Shown: positions 6,559 through 11,672 of the stretch, piece after piece
Layout: the number at the start of each line of letters is the position of its first letter
How positions within the stretch are numbered: position 1 is the stretch's first letter
From: Cephalothrix simula
Lineage: Eukaryota > Nemertea > Palaeonemertea > Archinemertea > Cephalotrichidae
Reading direction: 5' to 3'
Assembly: GCA_035591015.1 (NCBI GenBank)
Contig: JAXIUW010197177.1
Coordinates: 1 to 11,672 of the forward strand
Length of the DNA stretch: 11,672 bases
Position numbers and translations under genes: made by a program
Notes under the pieces: model-generated
The model's database searches: none
What the model saw: the letters and a program-made list of their open reading frames with translations, nothing else
Told to the model about the DNA's origin: nothing

Positions 6559-7527
6559 TTAGTTTTTACCCTCCTCTAAAAACTTCATTTCTACACGTAC
6601 AGGGTTTTCTTTATCAAACTTTGATCCTATTACAATTTTAGTAATTTCTGGATCTGGTACAATACCAAGGGGATTTTTCGTCGAATGATCCTCATACCAA
6701 AGAGTAACATTACTTGTTACAAGCCTAAAAAACTGTCTATAAGTCCCTTTTTTCAACGGTAACGATTCGTGAGGTGTACTGTCTGTTAACCAATATATAA
6801 CATTATTTTCCATTATTTCACTTTCGGGTAAAAATTCCCTCAAATGTTCACAATCCCCAAGTTCGCCTGTAACTTGTGGACCGTCTTCCACATGAAGAAC
6901 TTGGCAATTCCACACTTCACATGAATTTTCAACGGTAGACGCCATGTAAATACCACCATATAAACGCAAAATTTCACCTTCACCGCAACCCCAATGAACA
7001 AAGTCCTCTGTCTCCCCATCACCATGACCTACTAAAGCAAGACCAGGGGATTCAATGTGTAATCCTGGCCTTCTCTGGGACTGATTTTCATCTACGAAAC
7101 TTTCCTGAATCGTTAAATATCCAATTTTACCTAATTGATTGCCATCAGCATATCTAGCCGTACATGGGCACTTTTTAATCAAATTTGCATGATATTCTTT
7201 TAGGTTATCAGGCAAACCTGACTTTTCAAAATCTTTCTCTATCACAAACGGCATCATATTTATATTTATCCCAGTTGGCTCTGGAAAATCAACATGCCAA
7301 TATTCAGGATCCGTACAATAATGATAAATTGAACCATGTTTAATTTTTTTGTAGCTCAAAATTGGTATATCAGTTATTTCTATATAAGATTTCCAATACT
7401 CGGTAATGTAATCCCAAATTTTGCCAACAATTTCTGGCACACCTCGAAGTTTGTGAAGAAAACTTCCTTTATCGTTAACACCTTCAAGAATAACTTTCAG
7501 AATTGGGTTTATTCGTTCAGAAGCCAT
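6559..7527 (-). CDS. Tandem paralog 2: putative Fe(II)/2OG-oxygenase-like protein, 322 aa
   Basis: Complete single-exon CDS, by eye about 90% identical in protein to paralog 1. The same landmarks are present: YWHVDFPEPTG (77-87), GLHIES with H157/E159, WLTDSTPHES with H253 and YRQFFR with R264/R268. One substitution beside the distal His (R-T-P-H to S-T-P-H) is unique to this copy. Most other changes fall in 21-72, 97-135 and 158-199. Residues 200-322 differ at only two or so positions. The 126-133 segment (YADGNQLG here, HIESSEIG in copy 1) is the most variable block. DNA similarity to paralog 1 stops abruptly at the stop codon, where a different flank containing a palindromic element begins. 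The 5' homology continues about 260 bp upstream. The start is set by the same AAAATGG context and acceptor. Function is inferred as for paralog 1. Confidence 0.93.
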   Translation of the reverse strand: MASERINPILKVILEGVNDKGSFLHKLRGVPEIVGKIWDYITEYWKSYIEITDIPILSYKKIKHGSIYHYCTDPEYWHVDFPEPTGININMMPFVIEKDFEKSGLPDNLKEYHANLIKKCPCTARYADGNQLGKIGYLTIQESFVDENQSQRRPGLHIESPGLALVGHGDGETEDFVHWGCGEGEILRLYGGIYMASTVENSCEVWNCQVLHVEDGPQVTGELGDCEHLREFLPESEIMENNVIYWLTDSTPHESLPLKKGTYRQFFRLVTSNVTLWYEDHSTKNPLGIVPDPEITKIVIGSKFDKENPVRVEMKFLEEGKN

Positions 7528-7648
7528 TTTGCAATCTGAAAGGGCAGATTACAACTGTGTTAAATATGTTTTTATCACTCGAAGATTTACATTCGCTTTT
7601 AAAATTATAAGCTATATATATCTACAAAAAGTGGTTCCCCTATAATAA
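7528..7648 (-). promoter_or_regulatory. Altered promoter and leader acceptor of paralog 2
   Basis: The minus strand keeps the CTGCCCTTTCAG acceptor (AG at 7537-7536) and the 8-nt leader ATTGCAAA. The TATA position, however, reads TTTATTATAGGGG (about 7650-7637) where copy 1 has TTTATAAAAGGGG. The spacing from this word to the acceptor is about 110 nt instead of about 85. Downstream GGGGAACCACTTTTTGTAGATATATA is nearly unchanged from copy 1, so this is the same promoter in changed form. Confidence 0.55.
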
Positions 7649-7858
7649 AGAACTTTCAAATAATGAAATAATGGCTATTTTTAACGCAAGATATTGATAA
7701 TATTTAAATCAATATGTATATTGTATAAGCTATGGTAAATATTAAAATATAACCTTAGCCTCTTAAAAGATTGTCTGAAATAAATGAAAAACCCGTTATT
7801 ATGAAGACATAGGGAAAATAAGGGTCAAGGGTGTCTAGACCCCACTTTTGAGAAAAAA

Positions 7859-7925
7859 GAGGGCTTTTTACTCAAGTGAGAGGGCTTTTTTACTCAAATG
7901 AGGGAGGGATTTTTTATTCATCTGA
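7859..7925. repeat. Short tandem repeat, about 3 units of 21-22 bp
   Basis: The units GAGGGCTTTTTACTCAAGT (7859), GAGGGCTTTTTTACTCAAAT (7880) and a degenerate GAGGGATTTTTTATTCATCT (7904) follow one another. They lie about 120-180 nt past the paralog 3 stop codon. Confidence 0.75.
7913..7918 (-). terminator. AATAAA poly(A) signal candidate for paralog 3
   Basis: TTTATT on the plus strand reads AATAAA on the minus strand, about 122 nt beyond the paralog 3 stop. It lies within the third, degenerate unit of the short tandem repeat. Confidence 0.5.
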
Positions 7926-8039
7926 CGATCATCCAATCTTTTCAAACATTTGTGGACAACATTATAAGTAAGTTAAAATTAAAAAGTGATTTCACCTGGA
8001 TTTCACATTAGTCATTATTTGTAAGCAATTAAGTCATGA

Positions 8040-9020
8040 TTAGTCAGTTACAACAACTAATTTGTTCTTATCAAATTTTGAACCTCTCACGATTTTCGTT
8101 ATTTTTGGATCTGGTACAATTCCAAGAGGGTTTTTAGTGGAATGGTCCTCATACCAAAGCGACACTTTACTAGTTACAAGTCTAAAAAATTGTCTATAAG
8201 TTCCCTCACTTAATGGAAGTGATTCATGTGGCGTTCGGTCAGTTAACCAGTATAACGCATTACTTTTCATCATTTTACTTTTTGGAAGGAATTCTCTTAG
8301 ATGCTCGCAGTCACCAAGTTCGTCAGTAATTTGTGGGCCTTCTTTTACATGCAGAATTTTGCAATCCCACACTTCGCATGAGAAGTCAACGGTAGATGCC
8401 ATGTATATACCACCATGTAGGTTAAAAATATTTCCTTGACCACCTCCCCAGTGAAGAATATCACCAGAACTTTTGCCATACAAATTAACATTAGGTGCTT
8501 CAATGTGCAGCCCAGGTCTTCTTTGAGATTCATTTTCATCCACAAAACTCTCATGGATCGTCAGATAACCAATTTTACCAATTTCTTTTTGGATCATTCC
8601 AACTCTCTCTCCATCTCCATACTCTTCACCAAATCCAGCTGCATCGTTGCATTTTATAATCAGTTTTTCATGATAGCTTCTCAAATAGTCAGGCAAACCG
8701 GTCTTTTCAAAATCTATTTCAATAACAAAAGGCATCATGTTAATATTGATGCCTGTTGGCTCTGGAAAATCAACATCCCAATAGCTTGGATCACTGTGAG
8801 AGTAATAAATAGGTCCATGTTTCAGTTTTGTATAGCTTAAAGACCGATCACTTGATTTTTCAATGTATAACTTCCAGTACGACGTCACATAATTCCATAT
8901 TAGTTCAACTATTTCCGGTACGCCGCGGAGTCGACTGAGGGGACATTCATCATCATCAACGCCTTGAATAATAACTTTAAGTATAGGGTTGATTCGTTTG
9001 CTAGTTTCATATAGAGACAT
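8040..9020 (-). CDS. Tandem paralog 3: putative Fe(II)/2OG-oxygenase-like protein, 326 aa
   Basis: Complete single-exon CDS and the most diverged copy. It keeps RINPILKVI near the N-terminus, DVDFPEPTGININMMPFVI (82-100), GLHIEAP with H172/E174, GDCEHLREFLP (236-246), WLTDRTPHESLPL with H265, YRQFFR with R276/R280, and WYEDHSTKNPLGIVPDP. It carries an enlarged variable insert (about 124-147, with GEEYGDGERVGMIQKE) where copies 1 and 2 have KKCPC plus a short segment. The C-terminus differs (KLVVVTD in place of the MKFLEEGKN tail). I start it at 9020 (MSLYETSKR), not at the upstream in-frame ATG at 9062. That ATG lies before the CTTTCAG acceptor at 9038-9037 and would be spliced away, and 9020 aligns with the starts of the other copies. 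Function is inferred as for paralog 1. Confidence 0.92.
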   Translation of the reverse strand: MSLYETSKRINPILKVIIQGVDDDECPLSRLRGVPEIVELIWNYVTSYWKLYIEKSSDRSLSYTKLKHGPIYYSHSDPSYWDVDFPEPTGININMMPFVIEIDFEKTGLPDYLRSYHEKLIIKCNDAAGFGEEYGDGERVGMIQKEIGKIGYLTIHESFVDENESQRRPGLHIEAPNVNLYGKSSGDILHWGGGQGNIFNLHGGIYMASTVDFSCEVWDCKILHVKEGPQITDELGDCEHLREFLPKSKMMKSNALYWLTDRTPHESLPLSEGTYRQFFRLVTSKVSLWYEDHSTKNPLGIVPDPKITKIVRGSKFDKNKLVVVTD

Positions 9021-9122
9021 ATTGGTAAGATGAAATCTGAAAGAACAGAACACCCTTAGCACTTACTAGTAAATTGAATGGAAAAAATGGCTTGGCCGTC
9101 ACTTATTGACTTCTTTTTTATA
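9021..9122 (-). promoter_or_regulatory. TATA box and leader acceptor of paralog 3
   Basis: Minus strand: TTTATAAAAAAG with TATAAAAA at 9122-9115, then AGTAAGTGCTAAGGG at about 9064-9050. TTCTGTTCTTTCAG follows (AG at 9038-9037), with a 16-nt leader before ATG at 9020. The TATA-to-acceptor distance is 84 nt, against 85 in paralog 1. AGTGCTAA and CTGTYCTTTCAGATT are also shared, although the sequence between has diverged. Confidence 0.6.
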
Positions 9123-9633
9123 AAACCCTCTTGATTTTACCCGTTGATCATCCTTCAAGCATAAAAATGCCAAAAGTTTTTTGTCGAACAAAAGTGATCG
9201 AAAGTACTTAAAACGTTTACTTTAAAACCGGATTTAGTAAAACTATAGATGTACTTTTTATACTTACACAAAAATAGGAATTGGAAAAAAGGTAATAAAC
9301 TCTTTCTAGGTTATCATATCATACAGGCACATTTACTAAAACGATATCTTATATTCGAGTATTGAGCAGAGAGCATTTTGTTTCACATCGATAATAGGCA
9401 GCTGATAATAGGTCTAGTCAAATATCGATTTTGAGTGCAGTAGATTACCTAACAGATTGTGATTAATTATATTATACATGTATATGGATATATTCACCTG
9501 GATATATTAGTGTGAAAGTGCATCTTGCGCCCAAGGCAATACGATTATCATCCTAGTATGTACAGAGTGGAAGTACAGTTGAGTATCAACTTTAACCAAA
9601 ACTAAATCATTTCAAATTTATCACTGGAAGACT
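9123..9633. other. Divergent intergenic region between paralog 3 and the transporter
   Basis: AT-rich, about 500 bp, and it must hold the transporter promoter. I see no clear TATA box or acceptor for the transporter: the sequence just before its ATG (CACTGGAAGACT) lacks a pyrimidine tract. Two ATATCGAT-like words and a palindromic-looking GGATATATT pair (about 9485-9510) are the only notable motifs. Confidence 0.4.
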
Positions 9634-10875
9634 ATGTTATCGAATGAAGAACTGCGAACTTTTAATTCAAGATCCCCAGATGGTGGATGGGGTTGGATTG
9701 TTATGATCGCTGGATTTTTAATCTACGTCAATCACGGAGGCCTATTATTTTTACCTGGATTATTTTTTACCTATTTTGAAGATGAATTTCATAAAAGTAA
9801 ATTTGAAACATCAACCGTTTCTGCTCTATACTCATCTTCAATATATATTTTTGCCCCCGTTTCAAGCATAATTGGCAATAAAATTGGAAGCCGTCCGACT
9901 ATGCTTTTAGGATCAGCATTATCTGCAATTGGATATTTTACAAGCTCTTTTGCACCTAATTTGTATTTTTTATACTTTTCTAACGGTATTTTAGCCGGTA
10001 TTGGAATGTCAATGTTAATCGTAATAAGCCCGGTTGTGATTGGTTATTATTTTTCAAAATGGCGGGCGTTTGCAACCGGTTTCATGTTCACAGGTGCCGG
10101 AGTTGGGGTAATTATTCACACATACACATTTGAGTATTTTCTTGAGGTATATGGATGGCGTGGAGCCCTTATAATGATCTCAGGTATTGTTCTAAATGGA
10201 GCTGTGTTGGCCTCACTCTTCAGGAGTCTCCCGATCGAGAAAGAGTTGCGCCAAAATCGAAGCAGTAGTTTCGATACAACGCTTTTTAAAGACATACCAT
10301 TTATATCATTATTCTTATGCGATTTTTTCTATAATTTTGCCTCATCCCTGCCTTGGATTATAATCCCTGTTCATGTTAATGGTAGGGGGTTATCAAGTAA
10401 ACAATTGTCTTTAATCTTTTCAACAATCGGATTTAGCGGTATATCAAGTAGAGTCGTTTTTACCTTATTTGGACTGCTGAAAAGATATGACCACTTCACC
10501 GGAATGGGTATCATAACACTAATTAGCAGTTTTCCCATCTTAACATTCCTTTTTATGGATAATTTCCCTGTGTTACTTATTTTAGCAGGAATTTTTGGAT
10601 TTTGCAATGGATATATGTATCCTGCTTCATTCGTATTGACTGTTAAATTAGTTGGAGTTAAGAAATTAACATCTGCTTTGGGGCTTTTATATTTTGGGGA
10701 TGGTCTTGGTTGGTTACTTGGACCGCCATTAGCAGGACTTATTTTTGACAAAACGTCGAGCTATTTCGGAGCAGCATTACTTGGAACAATAGTCTCAGTG
10801 ATAGCGTCTTTGGTCTACTTTTGCCTAGGATTTTATATGAAAATAGAATACAAAAAACGAAAACCCAATTTATGA
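9634..10875 (+). CDS. SLC16/monocarboxylate-transporter-like MFS protein, 413 aa
   Basis: Complete intronless CDS for a plasma-membrane-type major facilitator. Seen: the SLC16 signature PDGGWGW (15-21) leading into TM1, and the second family motif YYFSKWRAFATGFMFTGAG (138-156) around TM5. Twelve hydrophobic segments lie at about 19-45, 61-82, 89-107, 112-136, 145-165, 173-196, 221-243, 257-282, 288-306, 310-332, 346-371 and 378-401. The TM6-TM7 loop is short (about 197-220), and a basic tail KIEYKKRKPNL closes the protein. R273 in TM8 (GISSRVVF) aligns with the conserved Arg of the family. At the position of the TM1 lysine of proton-lactate MCTs (FPK in MCT1) this protein has LPG, with Gly42. 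Inference: an orphan SLC16-like carrier; substrate not assignable, classical proton/lactate symport doubtful. The start has a purine at -3, and the N-terminus has the short length normal for the family. Confidence 0.93.
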   Translation: MLSNEELRTFNSRSPDGGWGWIVMIAGFLIYVNHGGLLFLPGLFFTYFEDEFHKSKFETSTVSALYSSSIYIFAPVSSIIGNKIGSRPTMLLGSALSAIGYFTSSFAPNLYFLYFSNGILAGIGMSMLIVISPVVIGYYFSKWRAFATGFMFTGAGVGVIIHTYTFEYFLEVYGWRGALIMISGIVLNGAVLASLFRSLPIEKELRQNRSSSFDTTLFKDIPFISLFLCDFFYNFASSLPWIIIPVHVNGRGLSSKQLSLIFSTIGFSGISSRVVFTLFGLLKRYDHFTGMGIITLISSFPILTFLFMDNFPVLLILAGIFGFCNGYMYPASFVLTVKLVGVKKLTSALGLLYFGDGLGWLLGPPLAGLIFDKTSSYFGAALLGTIVSVIASLVYFCLGFYMKIEYKKRKPNL

Positions 10876-11672
10876 TTATAGTTAAAGGTGAAAGGGTACT
10901 AGTGGCTATTGTGTGAAAAAATGGCGTGAAAGCCGCAGCGCGAAAAAAGCTGTCATTAAAGCTTGAAGAATTAACAGACTCATTTCAAAAATACGGACCC
11001 AGTCAAATGTTTATGAATAGAGAGAAGTTTAACATGAGTGGCATTAACTGTGCATTTATCTAAATTTAATACATGTGCATGAATTAATGTTACTTTTATT
11101 TCAGTTATTTGACGACATCATGCAATTTTTGGTTTTTTGAATAATCCATAATGGGTTCACCCAGCAGTTCCGGGTTGATGCGGTCTGGTATGACGATTTT
11201 TCTATATAGTAGTTTATTTCTTATATAATAAGGTATGGTTGAGGAATTGGTTTGATACTTGGCACATATGATGACAATATAATGTTCTTAGCGTCATATG
11301 AGTTTCATAAAATTTGAAGCATCAGTTTTGTAATAAACAAATCACATTGAATATCGTGTACCAATACCGGAAGTCGAAACTATCATCGTAATGAAACTTC
11401 TAGAAAATAATATTGAGATGTTTTCTAATCAGTAGAAGGGAAAAATGTACCGAATTCGTGCACCCACTATTTTTTACGACTTTTTAAAATATTTTTGTAC
11501 TAAATAAGAACTACAGGGTGTAGTCTAATAACTATTAACAGCAACATTTAAGAACACTTTGCATAGGGAATTTAATTTACACTGTTTTTAGTATTTAAAT
11601 ATAACGGTCGGAGACCTTAAGACCCCTCGGCGCGCGCATCGCAACCTGAGGTATCGGCTGAAAATGCAGTGA
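10876..11672. other. Right flank, no gene recognised
   Basis: AT-rich 3' flank of the transporter with two poly(A) candidates. The last 70 bp become GC-rich: GACCCCTCGGCGCGCGCATC at 11621-11640, then CCTGAGG at 11645-11651. This recalls the GC-rich core of the palindromic elements at 1897 and 6403, so another element may begin at the edge, but the match is too weak to call. Confidence 0.35.
10955..10960 (+). terminator. ATTAAA poly(A) signal candidate for the transporter
   Basis: This common AATAAA variant lies 80 nt after the transporter stop codon. A canonical AATAAA appears only at 11332-11337, so the 3' UTR is either about 100 nt or about 480 nt long. Confidence 0.35.

Noticed and set aside
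9021-9062. N-terminal extension of paralog 3 from the upstream ATG (MLRVFCSFRFHLTN)
   Set aside because: It crosses the conserved CTTTCAG acceptor and has no counterpart in the other copies.
9046-9066. GTAAGT donor just before the paralog 3 acceptor
   Set aside because: It would define an intron of about 30 nt, too short for typical animal splicing, and the position is not conserved in paralogs 1 and 2. I keep it only as an alternative to trans-splicing.
10371-10751. 126-codon minus-strand open frame
   Set aside because: Antisense to the transporter; low-complexity translation with no family resemblance.

Overview
The window looks like nuclear DNA of an invertebrate animal. It is AT-rich, has spliceosomal introns with GTAAG donors and CAG acceptors, encodes a chondroitin-synthesis glycosyltransferase and an SLC16-type transporter (both animal-type genes), and its intergenic DNA is packed with short palindromic repeats. 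I cannot fix the phylum from sequence alone. No bacterial, viral, CRISPR, tRNA or rRNA feature is visible.

Layout. (1) 8-1858, minus: the 5' part of a chondroitin sulfate N-acetylgalactosaminyltransferase-like gene, with two coding exons (1858-841 and 153-8) joined by a phase-1 intron; the gene runs off the left edge. (2) About 1.9-4.74 kb: a gene-free block holding at least five palindromic or fold-back elements and a degenerate direct repeat rich in ATGGCGG and TGACGTCA words. (3) 4801-9020, minus: three single-exon paralogous genes in head-to-tail tandem (321, 322 and 326 aa). They belong to a family I cannot name with certainty. A conserved His-x-Glu, a distal His and trailing Arg residues suggest a non-haem Fe(II)/2-oxoglutarate oxygenase-like fold. 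(4) 9634-10875, plus: a complete, intronless 12-TM SLC16/monocarboxylate-transporter-like gene, divergent from paralog 3. (5) 10876-11672: AT-rich flank ending in a small GC-rich patch.

How it works together. The three tandem paralogs share their control region as well as their coding sequence. Copies 1 and 3 have a TATAAAA box 84-85 nt before a CTTTCAG acceptor, an AGTGCTAA branch-like word about 25 nt before it, and only 8-16 nt between acceptor and ATG. This geometry leaves little room for a normal first exon, so it suggests either spliced-leader trans-splicing onto a short outron or an exceptionally small 5'-UTR intron. Copy 2 has a degraded TATA word and extra spacing, so it may be expressed differently. 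Copies 1 and 2 are recent duplicates whose 3' halves are much more alike than the middle of the gene, a pattern expected from gene conversion. The glycosyltransferase and transporter have no evident functional link to the trio.
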